A stretch of DNA of 64,000 nucleotides from the NCBI GenBank assembly GCA_907163375.1, contig CAJQUW010008657.1, positions 558,001-622,000 on the forward strand, given 5' to 3'. The notes under the pieces were generated by a model that did no database searches, was not told the DNA's origin, and was given only the letters and a program-made list of their open reading frames with translations. This DNA is from Prostheceraeus crozeri (lineage: Eukaryota > Platyhelminthes > Polycladida > Euryleptidae). This document shows, piece after piece, positions 47,470 to 61,200 of this stretch (the first letter of the stretch is position 1; the number at the start of each line of letters is the position of its first letter). Position numbers and translations under genes: made by a program.

Positions 47470-48558
47470 CCCTTTCGCTGCTAATGACGGAGATCTACGT
47501 CATAGAATCATCCTTCACGTATCTATTATACTTCGTGCCATGTGCGAATGACGGAGATCTCCGTCATATTTTCATTCATTGAATGTCTGGCTTCCCTAAT
47601 TCGTATTTGTCTGTGATGCTTCATGACGGAGATTTCAATGCTTCCCTGTGCTAATTAATTTTCAGCTACAGTATAAAGTGATGAATTTTCAGTAAATACA
47701 TGTATTTAAAAATCATCACTTATGGTACAAAGCGAAACAGGGATGGGCACATAGAGCAGGCCGCTCAGAGCAATATCGGCAATCAAGTCTTGTCTCCCTA
47801 CGTTTACCCAATCGGTAGCTCAGCAAACACCGCTTTGAATGGTATTTCTTCGTTGTAGAGGGAATAGTTTCTAGTTTATGACTGTCATCAGCGATTGCTA
47901 ACTTGATTCCGCCCCCTGCTCTGACGTAAGTCCAGTTTACAAGGTCTTGAAATAAAGATTCTGGCAAACAAAGATCAGTAACAAAAATTGTCGTATCCAA
48001 CGCCTCAGTAGGTAAATATTTAGGATTTAGTCTATGTAAACCATAAAATTGATCATCACTTGGTTGATCCGTAGACTGATTCGATTCATTTCAATTGTCA
48101 GGTAGTTCTGAAGTAGGCTCCTCCGACTCAGAGTAAGTCTCATCAGCAGAGTACTCTACTTCTTCATCAGATATGTCTAGATCAACCTCAGTAGTAGGTT
48201 GCCAGAAAATCGTCAATTAGGGAAGAGTAAAATGAATAGTCATTGTATTTGGTATCGATCGATAGGTAACGTTATTCTCTTTACGATTATTCACATTGTG
48301 ATACCATGCATCTGAGTTGAACGGCGTCAGAGTCCGAATAAATTCTCGATGATAGCTAAACTCTTAATACTTAGTGACGGAGATCTCCGTCATCCGCACA
48401 TAGCAAAATTCAAAAATCTCCGTCACTGCAAATAAAAGAATGCCATCCATGACGGAGATCTCCGTCATCCGCATATAGAACCAAATATAATAGCGACATA
48501 AAGGATGATTTCATGACAGGTAACTCGTATGTTATCATATTCAAACGCAGCAAAAGGG
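47470..48558 (-). mobile_element. piggyBac element, internally deleted
   Basis: TTAA lies at both borders (47466-47469 and 48559-48562). The ends are CCCTTTCGCTGCT and, from the right, CCCTTTTGCTGCG. Four near-identical 18-base palindromes TGACGGAGATCTCCGTCA sit two near each end (47485, with one mismatch; 47549; 48375; 48450). Only the acidic N-terminal stretch and the C-terminal part of a transposase remain, on the minus strand. Confidence 0.9.
47716..48000 (-). pseudogene. piggyBac transposase C-terminal remnant
   Basis: The frame ends in a cysteine-rich tail (RCLLSYRLGKRRETR, then CRYCSERPALCAHPC), as in the zinc-binding tail of piggyBac transposases. Upstream in minus reading, 48001-48208 encodes an acidic segment (VDLDISDEEVEYSADETYSE) broken by a stop. 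This resembles the acidic N-terminus joined directly to the tail. The central catalytic domain with its DDD residues is absent, and the deletion explains the small size. Confidence 0.75.
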
Positions 48559-48562
48559 TTAA

Positions 48563-50287
48563 CGCACGTCTACGTTCCACATCGACTACAATTTCCTTTC
48601 TTGGCAAATCTAATGTAATCCTAAATAAATCGAAGCTTTTTAGAAAAATATAATAGCATTAAGAAGAAATCTTCCCGAATAGTTTCAGCGCATCGCCGTC
48701 AAACGATATTTCGTTCTTATTTTAGAAATTTTTCGTTATCACTTGTCACAAAACAATTATATTGATAAAATCATCCTTATTGGTAAATCGCAAGAAATGC
48801 TCTTATCCTCATTCTATCAGCAAATCTGTTTCATTCTCTTGGCAAACTGCTAAGTATCGGTAAATGAAACTGTAATTGTGCCATTAAGAATAAGCAGCTT
48901 CTATTGTTGCAGAAAATTGCTGTTGCGTTTATTGAGACGAAACGTTATCAAAGACTCACAGCTTAACCTCATTACTTATTCAGCAATAGAGGGGAGGGCT
49001 TCAAATGCTTCAATAAATGTTGTATTTATTTACATACATCCTTTATTTTAGTAACAAACTTCTTTCTATGCACTGCTGGAGGCGCAGAATTAGATGGCTA
49101 AGAGCGGCGTTTCTGTCAGTCGAGAATGTTATTTCATCATCATAACAAGACATGTCGCTTCCCTTTGGGCAATCGAAGAGTTGGCTGCCTTATTCTTTGA
49201 ATAGGCGCGATTATGATTTTTCACCAATCAATTTACCTCTGTTTCACACTTAGACAATTACTTCATCGATGACCTCAGGTTAATTAGGCGGTTTCTTTTA
49301 TTAACACTAATCGTCTGCGGGGGCAGTAGACAATTTGCGCGCCTGTGATATTTTCATCGCACAGTCGAACGGATCTCTACACTTTATCACTTAGTGGCTT
49401 TTCCTAAGAGGCCTTGCAGCGACATATATAGCGAAATAACATTTTTCGACTTTTTGAGCCGCTTCAAACCCGTTATCGGTCCTAGCCTCTACCTTTGGAA
49501 TGAACTCTTTTCAACTGACGGCATGTGATACAGTGTTGACATTTTCCAATAGTTTTCATTTTCGCATAGTTGATAACGGCAAAGACTTCTATCAAGGTCT
49601 TGTAACATTCACTGTATCTCAGAGGCATAATGACTTCTCTTCATCGAATGATCTGAACGCAAGAAATCTGAACATGAATATGTTTCTCCTTGATAAAAAT
49701 CCTCTACATGTTGTTCAAGATACAGTCCGCATGCAACAGATCGGTTAAATGTATTAAAGGGCTTCCAGAAAAGTGACGAATTATTTTATGTAAAATACAT
49801 GCTAACGATGCAACCACATTGAAAAGCAAACAAACTAGCGAAATCGGAATATCTGGCTCAGTCAACTGCGCTTGAAAGAAAGAAAAGAAAGCTCCCAAAT
49901 ATAGTTCCGCGAAATTTTGGTTTCTTTCAGTTTAATTGTGTAATAACTTTCGAATACGTAAACGCTAGTGAAATTGATGTTTTCATATCAATTGCTTGTA
50001 AATGTATTAGGTCCTGGTTTTGATAGAAATGCAGTGTTTATTGGTAACTGTCTATGGATTCATCAAATGGCAGGAATCTACAGTTATAGATGTAATATAT
50101 CAATTGAAATTATGCTCTAAAAAAATTACGAGGTTTTATTTTCCGATCAATTTTCGATTATTATGTAATCGCTTTCGCTGAAACCCTTCCCTCACTTAGA
50201 CGACGACTGCGCAATTGCTGGACGGCTCCTAGCTTTGTATTGGACTGGTGAGGGCACAGAATTAAATATTTTGTTTATCTGCTTCGG
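48563..50287. other. Intergenic, nothing recognised
   Basis: The frame at 49500-49748 (82 codons) has no recognisable domain. Confidence 0.3.
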
Positions 50288-50600
50288 TTTGCTAGAAGTG
50301 TGATTAATACGAAATGGACGGCACATTGTGGAACCTATTAGGTGGGCAAGAAGGAATTCCTAATACCTTACAGAGATAGGAAAAAAAGTCGTGCGTCGCT
50401 TGCGGATTAATGTGTGTTTCCAGCAAAGTGCTTCGATTGCAAAATTCCTACAGATTCGAGGAATTCAGGTCACGGACAAGTTTTGCCCTCGAAATTTTAT
50501 CAATTGAATTAAATATTTTATTTATCTGCGCGCAAATGAATCTAATTCTGTGGATGTGCCATTTCGATATTAAGGTTACATGCAATTCTTCCTTTCTAGG
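50288..50600 (+). repeat. Dispersed repeat pair, copy B
   Basis: Partner of 31371-31798, with the shared words in the same order. A local duplication of GCGCGCA-ATGAATCTAATTC lies at about 50527 and 50612. Confidence 0.65.
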
Positions 50601-51489
50601 AAACCGAAGCGCGCGCAGATGAATCTAATTCTGTGGGTGAGGGTGATAATATAGTCACATTGGCTTCAGCCATTAATCTTCCAAGATTCTCCAAATGACT
50701 TTTCATGAGGTAATTATGATAGATGCCAGATCTTCCACGATAGAATTCATCTGACCACAGAAATAATGGATTAATAACGCATCAATGCTGTGATTTGCAT
50801 CTCAAATTAAAAGGAAACTTATTCGACGGTTTCTTCTTGCCCTCCCTGTAATGTAATCTGGACATGAGCGTTGGTGAAATTCATGCATAATTGTACAAGT
50901 CCTACGCAAGCTTAGAATTGAGGCTTCCATGTTGACCTACATAGTGGTAAGAGCAATATTTTCCCAAGTCACATTCAAAATCTTTTTTACACGTATCTTT
51001 GATTGAGAGGACACTTTCTGATTGCTTTTACTCCGATTTCTAACTGTTCATGTATTTATGAATGTAAACGGATGTCAGAATGAAATTTACTCCTCATTTT
51101 GAGCAGCTATTATGAATTCTAGCTAAATCTGAATACCTTGTATATCAGTAGTAAAATTGATTATTGAATACTTTTGAATATTAATGCTATCTTCATTGAC
51201 AGCTTCAACTCGAAATACAAAATGATGTTTCCAGGAGAAAAAGCTTGCCAAGAGCTTGCGTTTATTTTCATTAGACAGCATTTTTCTGAAGCATTCTTTA
51301 TCAGTTTCATTAATCTAGCAGGTAAAAGCTGCGTGCAGCCTTGTTTTCACACGAGCAAAATCTCAAGCCATGAGTTTTTTGCTTGATTTTGATGATTCAG
51401 GAACTGAAGCTATGGATCTGATAGACAAAGTCTGATAAAGTTGCATAAGAGAGCAATAAACAAAGGTGCTTCAAAGTGCCCCACAGGCT
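50601..51489. other. Intergenic, nothing recognised
   Basis: No supported gene or RNA. Confidence 0.35.
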
Positions 51490-51525
51490 GGTTCAATGTG
51501 CCGCACACATGTGGCACATTGAACC
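51490..51525. repeat. Perfect 13-base inverted repeat, hairpin-forming
   Basis: GGTTCAATGTGCC (51490-51502) and GGCACATTGAACC (51513-51525) enclose a 10-base loop. The word GTTCAATGTGCCCC returns at about 51685, followed by AACCTCCCCTACC, so this is probably part of a small palindromic repeat of about 51465-51713. Confidence 0.8.
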
Positions 51526-52630
51526 ACTTCGGTAGAAATTTGAAAATTTAAATTGTGAGATGAAATGTCACAAAAACGTCCAACAACTCAGAGATTACTA
51601 AGCATACCCTCAACCTTTCATCCGAGTTTGATTTAGGTTCATTTGATTTAGTAAATTCGAACTGTCGAGAAAAGTTCAAAAACATGTTCAATGTGCCCCA
51701 ACCTCCCCTACCTGCGATTGCAATCCCATACTCGCTCTGATGATGCGTTTCAGTATTTCGCTTCCTCTTCACATTGACATTCAGGGCGCACTGTTGAGAA
51801 TGTCTTGGTGAATAAGGGAATCAAATGTGCTTTCGTGTTCAATAAAACTCTTTCATCATCAACTACTATTGAAACGACAATCAGCTCACTTACGTATTCA
51901 TAAAATCCGCACGCACTCGATACTACGATGACGCATCATTCGACTGTATCTTCCTTGCTGTCTTGAATTAGGTTCAGTGAATGAAGGGAAACAAGCATCT
52001 GCCAAGAAAAAACTAGCTATGAATAAATGAAAATGCCAATTTGACAAAAAGGAAGAAATTATGAAGTTGGCTATGATTAAAATTGGCTAACAAGGATTGC
52101 TAAATTCAGGGTTTTTTTAAGATAAATTTACAACTGCACAAAAGTTGGCATTTCGACTTTGGCTTCCTGCTGCTTCCCCTATGGGCAGGGATTCTTCTCA
52201 GCATGCGATTCGCTAGTTTTTCAGTCATAACTAAACTTGAGATTTACATCCTTAAATAAGTTTAAAATGTTCGTAATGAAAAGAAATCAAACGTAGTGTT
52301 CTAGATTCTAGAGGATTTTAAGATCCTTAATATGTTTCAGAATCAAAATGATTATCATTAAAATACTGTATAGTAGAGAATTGGTTTGTCTATGCATGCA
52401 GTCAGCTTCTAGTTTCTCTACAAGACGACTCCCTCTAATCATCAATATAATGTCACAATCTAAAACAGAAGCGAATTATTGTTATACAGTGCTTCTTTTG
52501 AAATAGCTTACCGGTATCTCTTATTTTTGGAATATCAATGTAATGACAGGCATGCTATGAATAGATCAGTCATCAACACCTTAATCGACTATAGATGAAG
52601 TCAGCACTTGAGCGACAAGTGATGAGTCAC
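51526..52630. other. Intergenic, nothing recognised
   Basis: Apart from the likely repeat end near 51713, nothing is recognised. Confidence 0.35.
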
Positions 52631-52765
52631 CGCCGCTGTAGCCCTGTGGTAGAGCGTTCGCTATGCGTCCGGGAGACCTGAGTTCAAACCTAAGACTTTC
52701 AAAATAGATGCAATCCGCATTCTTGCTAGACACTAAGCACTGAAGAATGAGAGTGGGATAAATAA
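52631..52765 (+). repeat. tRNA-headed SINE, second family (copy 2)
   Basis: GCTGTAGCCCTGTGGTAGAG (box A), GGGAGACCTG, AGTTCAAACC (box B), then TAAGACTTTCAAAA and GCATTCTTGC as in the minus-strand copy at 26590. It ends in ATAAATAAAAG. Confidence 0.75.
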
Positions 52766-52769
52766 AAGC

Positions 52770-53929
52770 TATGCCTAATGGAAGAAAGGCGCTTGCCTAA
52801 TATCATTCCGAGAGAAAACAAGACTTATTTCATGTGTCAATAGGTCAGCGGATGCTGACTTCGACAACTGTCCACATGTTAGCGAATTCGCACACTCTCA
52901 CTGATGTGCTAAGTCCTGCTGCCTTGCTTAGACAGTTTGACAATATCAGTGCTGTGGCGGAGCGTTGTAGAGGTCTAGTGCACACCTATTTCGCGGCCAG
53001 GAGGCGAGTGAGGGTTTTGAAGCTATAGTTGAGCGATATTTTGGTATGAAATATGTTGACTGATCGAAAATATGTCATTCATTTTTTTAGAATAAGGCCA
53101 CTGAATTTTCTCAATGTTCTGGTGAATTAGACAATTGATTGAGAAATTAATATAGCAATATCGATACCATATAATTTCTGTGGGCGTTTCAAAAGAGGGC
53201 ATTTCGGAAAGAGTATATTAAGCACAGAGTTTCTCATCTAATATTTAAGATAAGAAACTCTTTAGTTAAAATACTCTTTAATTATCTATTTTCTTATTTT
53301 CTATCCCAAAAAATCCACTCTTTATGTTTATTAAGTCACCCATATAGCTTCCAAGCGGACTGATGCTGGCAAGTGCTGAAAATGAAATATTAGAAAATGC
53401 TGTAAATTTGCGTTTCAGTCATTTTTGGCTTGACCATGTAGTGCAATATGCATGTCGACAAAATATCGATTTCATTAAGGTCTAGGGAGGACGATGACAC
53501 CCACGTGGACTCTGATAGCATGTCTAGTTCAAGTTTCTGTCTTTATTTTCCGACGACTTTTGATTTAACTTCAGCATAACTTGAATATTTTCACGGATAG
53601 TAAGATCCACTAGAATGATTTCACTTGTTTGAACATGAATAAAAATGATCCTTTTAGCCTGCAGATCGCATGAAAGAAAATCTTATTCTATAGAATCCCC
53701 ATATACATCGTTTAGCTGTTTATCAAGAACTTTCTGTTCTATTCGTAATAAAATGTGCACTGTAAGATATCATTTAAATTGAAATTGAAATTCATTGACA
53801 CTTTTCCATGCCAATGAGATACCTCTAGCCAATAGAGAAACATCAATGAGAGATAGTTGCATATTTGCCGCATTGGTGCAATCATACCCATCGTAGTATA
53901 TGTTTTCTTTTTGGTTCGTATGTTTTCGT
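52770..53929. other. Intergenic, nothing recognised
   Basis: No supported gene. Confidence 0.35.
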
Positions 53930-53933
53930 AGGT

Positions 53934-55219
53934 GGGTAAATCCAATTTATTCCACAACATTTGACGAAAATGTGTCTTTGATTTGTAAAATCCATATTTC
54001 TGAACCGATTTCAATAGTTTTTTTTTTAATCGAACCGTAAAGATCTCATCTATTATGGCATGGTTTTTAAAAAGTCACAAAGCCAAGATCTTCTTCACAA
54101 GTTGCCGTTTTTTTTCCGAAAAAAGACCAAAAAGGGGGCATGTCCAAGTTGCAGTACTCAAACACGGATTTTCGATTAGATACAATCAAATACACCCACC
54201 AATATTTATATCATCTGAAAGAAAGATCAGCTCTTTAAGACAGTCTAATTTTAAATATTATAATCAATATTAATCATTGAATTTTCACTGGGTTTCCATT
54301 GTCCAATGAAAAAAAATGTCCTCTGACCGAGACGTTTTTCTGTCCTCTGACCGAGGTACCGTTTTTCTCGAAGAATATTGATTCTTCCATTAAACGTTTT
54401 GCACCAAACGAATCCTCTAGTGTGCTAGTTTATAAATCCGTAAAGAAAATTCAGTTTGATGCCGTTACAAGTAAGTAATATTGATTTTCAAAATATTTTT
54501 GTTCGTTTTTTCGACCAGAGAATTTGAATATTCCCAAAAATTTCATATAGATGCTGAAACCAGAAATTTTGTCAGGAATCGATGAACATGCTCTTAACAT
54601 CTATGCAAAAGAATTTTTTTATTTATATCAATTAACCCTCTCAAAACCTCCAAAAACCACGAAAATGTCCTATGACCGAGATCCTAAAAAATCTCGGTCA
54701 GAAGACAACGTTGAAATTGAAGATCATTCGTTTTACGAAATTGCGTTCAAGTATTCGTCCGAAGTTCCCCAGTCTCATGAACCCAAATGCTGAAACCGAA
54801 GAGTTTCCTGTTCGACATGAATTTGTCCTCTGACCGAGACTTAAAAAATCTCGGTCAGAGGAACAGGTGGGTCACGGTCAACGGACATTATATGTAATAC
54901 GTTACATTTTGGTCACTTCGCTTTCCGCATGCAACCATCCATCCTAAGTTCCCAGTTTCATCAGCAACCCAAATGCAGAAGCCGAAGAGTTTCCTATTCG
55001 ACATCTATCTGACCGAGATCAATTTGTCCTCTGACCGAGATTTAGAAAAAATGACTTTTTAAAAGTGCTAGATTTCTATGGAAAGTTTTTATTTGGTGTG
55101 GTCGCAGCTAAGATTTTCGTGTTCAGCGTAAAAAAATGAGTATGTATGCAAATTTTCACGGAAATCTGAGACCCAAAGTTGAAAAGACAGAAATGTTGTG
55201 GAATAAATTGGATTTACCC
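53934..55219. mobile_element. Unclassified TIR element with 4-bp duplication
   Basis: A 29-base perfect TIR starts GGGTAAATCCAATTTATTCC at both ends. AGGT stands outside each end (53930-53933 and 55220-55223), a possible 4-bp target duplication. The interior repeats the word CTCTGACCGAGA many times in both orientations, including a perfect 13-base hairpin (54827-54839 with 54849-54861). A block of about 70 bases (CCCAAATGC to GACCGAGA) occurs twice, at about 54781 and 54966. An 80-codon frame at 54551-54793 reads through these repeats and has no domain, so I do not call it a gene. Four-base duplications occur in Sola elements among others, but the family is not established. Confidence 0.7.
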
Positions 55220-55223
55220 AGGT

Positions 55224-58200
55224 TTAGCCTAGTAAACTTAAATACTTAATACTTAAAGTATTGCTGTGATTTGAATTGATCTCATTATCCTTCTGCATGT
55301 CGCAGATATTTCATATCCCTTCTATTCAACGATATCATAGATATCTCACAGCGGAGACCTCCCATAAATGGCTTTATTTCGGACTCAAATTGATCTGTCA
55401 TTGTTGGAATATCAACTTAAAAATCAAGGTGTTTTGAGAACTGACCCGTCATTTTTACTCTTCAATTGTCAATTTAAGGATTTGAAACAGTCTGAAGAGT
55501 TTGGCCTAATTGTTTCCTTGGGTAAAGCACTATTAAATTAGGTACTTTGATGCAGAGAGTCAGCCATTCACTTTGACATAACAAAAAGAGCATGGCGAGG
55601 ATATTGAAAATGGTTTCAATACACATTGTGGTCGATTACAGACAACAAAAGCCGTCTGGTAATTCGTAGTCTTTCGGAAACTCGTCAAGAAAATTTGAAT
55701 TACAAAGGAGCACTTATATGTAAAGAGATTAATGCCCTATGAATAGTGAACTTTTGACGAATTTTCATCACAAGCAAAAGTTTCTCCTTATCTTTTAAAC
55801 ACGACAGACCTTTCTCCACAAGATAGAGCTCTTCTTATCTCAATTTAAGTAGGCTTATAATGCAAAACATATTAAGTTCAACCTATAAAATGCGAAATTA
55901 CTAATAGTTTGAAAGAGACTTTTCCAAGCCAAGAGACTTTCAACTACCATAAATAATTCAAAAGTCCTTGACAGTGCTTGTACAAAGTCATTCATATCCA
56001 AGCATCGCTCTAAAAATGTCTGAGATGCCATTATGGCAATAGTGAAGCACTTACTGTGTGGCGTGGTAAACAAGTAGCATCATAATCTTCTTTTGCTTCC
56101 TAATGAAAATGTTTTCCTCATAAATGTGTATATTCTACGATACTTAAACTTAGTTTTCTGCTCTCCATAATTGTTTAAGTAACTTTTGTGACCAGTGTTT
56201 CACACACGAAAGAATGCAAGTCTCCAGGGCACAATTCATTCATGCATTCGGATTTTTCATTAATCAAAATTGCTTTCTATCCACATTGGAGCAATTCAAA
56301 TACATTTAATGGAATGCGGAATCCTCATGTCGATTCAAATTAGTCTTTGGAAATTTGAGAAAATAGGATAAACAAATTAACGATTTTTGATTGACAAACC
56401 TGATGATGCGATATAAATCCGCCAAGTAATATTATTATTACTGTGGCAACAGTATCTGCGGGCTATTTTATATCGTAATGTAATAGAAAATATTTAGTGT
56501 GTTTGTATTCAGTTGGCAATTAAATTATTTAATATGCAGTGATCATTAGACACCAATACAATATATTCAAAATGTGTGAAGCAAATAGTAAATATTAACG
56601 GAATATTGCAAATATTTCATTTGGTTAGTACTTACACGTAATTGTTAAGAGGATGAAATCAGTTATTTTCATAAACAAATTAGCAAAGGCTAACCTTAGG
56701 CGAAACACGGTTAATAATTAGATGACCAATTATACAATACAGCAAGTAAAACCACTGTGAAAAATACTGTGAGGATATACATTTACATTTCTTTATAATT
56801 ACTAATGCATTTTATGCGTATTAGTACTGCTGGTCGTCCATTTCACTATCTATTTTATGTCACTAGAAAAGAATTGGAATCCCAGGCAGCCACAATGACA
56901 TGCAATGACATTGCAACAAGGGATTCTCTACGAATGTTGCAGATATTTCTACACAACTCTTCGATAAAATGCATAAAATAGTTCTTTGAGGTCTGCAACA
57001 TCTTGCAACTCATAAAATAGATAAATTGTATAAGCAAGTAAATTAATTGCTGCATAAAGTAATGCAATCATGCGATGTATCTTATGTACATGTACAAAAA
57101 AATGTGTACATTTAGCATAATCTAAATAATGCTATTTTGTAATAATGCAGGTTCATGCTGGCAGACATTTCAGTTCCATCTTTTATGCCTATTTTCTCAG
57201 ACTACACAAAGTACTTGAGAATAATCGAATATATTCAAACTAAAAATCAGTAGAAATGAGCAAAGTATTGACTATGTCAATAACATTCATTCTCATTCCA
57301 TCGTGGACGTTCCACACAATGAACAACTCTGATTTTTTACAGCTTTTATTATGCAAATACAAATAAGATGCATACAATTGAAAGAAAAGACTTCCGGCCA
57401 AAAAGCAGATGAAAAGCAGTGAATAATGACATATTGTATCGAATGACCCAAGAACGGAAACAAAGACACGAATGACTGCGGGATATACTATTGATGTTTC
57501 CTTGAAGTAAATGAACGTGAAAACTTCTACATTGATAAATGGCAACAGGTAGACATCGATGTAAAATAAAATTGAAGATTGAACTTGAACTACGCACATC
57601 ATGATTTACGCTGTCGGGAGAGGAAGTGATGCCCTTTAGCAATAATGTACAAAACGTGAAGTCATTGAAAATATACCAAGAAAGTATATGAATATAAATA
57701 TACAATCCTCAATCCTTTCAAATCTTGGATTTATGGATCAACGAGTATTACAAGTTATGAGCATGTTGACGTATTTTAACCATAGTACAATGACACAGTC
57801 AATAATTGCTACCTGCTCTTTCACTTATGACACTATTTGCTTTATATCCACTCTATCGATGCCGGAAGGCGGGACGATTCACAACCCATTGTCGCACTTT
57901 TTATGTGAATCTCTTTTTAAAACCCCATCTTACCCGGGCTATTATGGGCTCTAAAAGCCGAATTGGCTCATGAAGCACCACACCCTGATTTCAATGTTTC
58001 TGTAATTTATTCGCTCTCAAAATCATAGTACAATAAGGTTACAATACAATTGGCGCATACTTGTTTCAATGATGGTATCAGTTTTTGTCAGCTATGTCAT
58101 CTTGTAACAATTCAAAATTTGACCTACACTTATTTTTATAAAAATGATACTTTAAGTATTAATTGGACGTTATTGCCAAATAACATTGATAAACCATGCG

Positions 58201-61200
58201 GTTTGATCAGTTATCGCATGAAGACGTCTGAAAGCAATGCTGGGACTATGCTTGATAGCATTAATCTGTTAAGTTAAAGGCACTGAATGCGACTCAAATA
58301 GAGATTTTTGAAATTGTATATAAATTGCATTCTGTCTGCCTCTTTATATTCAGCAGAAAAATTCTGCAATTGCACATCTACATAAACAGTGCATCAAAAA
58401 TATTGCGAGGCATGATAATCTGTCCAATATACACTTCGGATCCACTATTTGTGGCATAAAACGGACATTACTACTCATGAAGAATTATGAGTAGTGATTA
58501 TAGCATATTGCAATTACTCATCGTGATAATTACTTAATTCGTGGATGATTGAGACTGGTATTTGTAACTTCATTTTTTATTTAATCAATATAAGTGATTT
58601 GAATTGATTACGATGCCTAGTTTTGCAAGAATTGACAAAAAATCAATTTTCAAAAGACCTGTGCATATATAGTCGGCTGCTATCTCAGCTACATGCTGAG
58701 CAGAAAAAATACGATAACTGCTCATACACATAAGCAAAAGCATCCATCCTGTTGTTTGTAGCATATAACTGATATTACTACTTAAAATCTATTGTGAGTA
58801 GTGTTTGGATGAAATTGCTATTATTCATTATAACATTTAGATAGATGCATTCGTGCATGAATGAACATGAAAAACATGCGGAGTTGACCAATTTCGCCGT
58901 TCAGCATGGCCTTTGAATATTGAGTACTTCGCAGTTTTGCTCCGCAGTCGTCGTTTGTCGCTTTATCAGTAAATTGCATGACTCAAAAAAGATACGAATC
59001 AAGCACACAATTGCACCCTCTTATATTCCAAAAAGAATTTTAATTATTCACATGCTCACTGAGCGATGATGGTCAACTTTTCTGTCTGGACCGTCTAGTG
59101 CTCATGATGATAACATTGACGAAATCATTTTCTCAAGGAGAAAATGAGCGCATACAATCGGCTTCCTCCCCTGGCAGGGGAAACTGACTGTGTAATGTGA
59201 TTACATTGTACAATTCATCTTCCCCCCCCCCGAAAATTAAGGCAAGCTTTAACTGTCCGGAGAAAATAAGTGAATAACATAACATTGGCATTCCACGAGC
59301 AATGACGAAATTAACATTAGAAAAGCCTCTCAGCGAATACATTGGCCAGTTAAGACTTTTGGCTATTCAGGATACTAATGCACCGGCAGAAAAGGCATTC
59401 ACGTTGTACTGACTGAAACACATTTCATTATGAATGAGGTTGCAGCCTTGAAAATGTGTGCTCGATTATTTTTTGTGAGACTTTTATACAAAGTGCATAT
59501 CGACAGGAGACTTTCTGAGATGAAACTGCGAACATTTTGATAATAAAACATTATTCTATTTGATTGAAACAACTTTTCCATTACAAACAGTTTCATTTCT
59601 CATAGATTGACTAAAAAGTAAATTACTTTTATAAATGCACAAGGTAGAGAGATTTCCTGGCACTGGCACTTTGCAATCTTTATGATAATTGTACAATTTC
59701 CATGGATTCTATTATTAACAGATCTAGTTTATTACATCTATCATCCGAATGTCGTTTTCAGCTGTCTATAGAGGTCAATTAAACTTGATTTCTAGAGATT
59801 TATACAAAACAATTTAGTGCAAAGGAGACATTGAGAAGCATCAAATTGACATAAGTGTTGAACCATGATTTTTCTATTATCAGGAACTAGATAGTTATCC
59901 TGGGTAGTTATCCATGCTCAGCTGTGATAGAATGCCGTTCGGTTAAGTTACCCTTATTGATGCTTATTGCGGTTGACTTTCTTCAGGGTCAGACTTCGGG
60001 ATCGAATTGGGCTTTGACTTCAGGGTTCGATCGTGGTCGACCTCAACTCCTGACACACATTATCAATGATCTCAAAACTTTGAGATTTTAGCTGTGGGAT
60101 TTCAGTCATGTTAATTACCGAAAACATAGAATAAAATGTTGGAAACGTTTCATTAGAGTAAGCTGACCTATTTTCAAACAACAAGTTTTAAGTGTCCAAC
60201 TGCAAAAAAATGAAAAATTCACTCACTTTTAAACAATTATTCATTATTATGCTTGATGCGCATCTAAATATACCGTTAATTCTCAGAAAAATAATATGTC
60301 GTATTGTCTCTTCCGCGCTCATCCACATACCCTTTGTCTTCCTCATCCACGTGCATTCAAAGATTTCTGCATTTAGATGTTCATCAATGAAAATGCATGT
60401 CTCTAATATATAACCTTTGAAGACGAAATAATATCATTTGGCATGTTATCAACAAACCCTTTAATGAAATTGGAGTGGTATTCTACTTGACGACGAGTTT
60501 GCCTGTTTCTCACACTTCATGCTTTGATAAATCAGTCATCGCCTTTTGAAAGAAATCCCAAGTGTTTTAGACTGAGCTCTAATTAAGAAACCATACTCAC
60601 TGATGAAGGAGTCAATTTCTCAACAATTGTCGCATGATATTGAAAAGCTCACGCTATCCTTGCTCGAATGATCAAACAACTTACATACTTCAAAAATTCA
60701 ATGTATGTTTAAATATTTGATACATGGTGCAGCGCGAATAGATAAAAATAAAAGTTAGACTTTGATCCTAGCTATACGATAATGATCTCATCGATTTCGG
60801 AAGCTTCGACTGAAATTTTCAATGGTGTATAAAATTAAAACAACAAGTTTAAAGAATAATTAAAAACTTTATGACTTCAGTTAAACTTAAGATACAGAAA
60901 TAGTCAAATTCATTACTGAAATATGAGCTTTGCATCCGTTCAAACTTCAGAGATTGAAAAATACTGTTGCAAATACAGCCTAAATTTCTGCTGTCTTGAA
61001 TGAACTCCGACTTGTCTATAGCTATCAAGCTCTCTAATGTTTTACGTTCAAAGATTAAGTTTTTGTATTTTCAATACTGATGACTTGGGTTTGAGTTCAA
61101 ACCTGGACTTGTATCGTAGTCCGCAGTGACCGTTTTCATGCAAAACCCATATTTCCAATGTCAAGCTTTGCCAGAAACAACAATTCTCTTTGAATTACAT

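Noticed and set aside
47870-47895. CTGATGA...GAAAC on the minus strand in piggyBac
   Set aside because: No stem II or stem I pairing; it lies in transposase coding sequence, so chance.
57240-57705. Two overlapping frames of about 120 codons, minus strand
   Set aside because: They overlap in different frames, are rich in F, L, C and S and have no domain or splice support.
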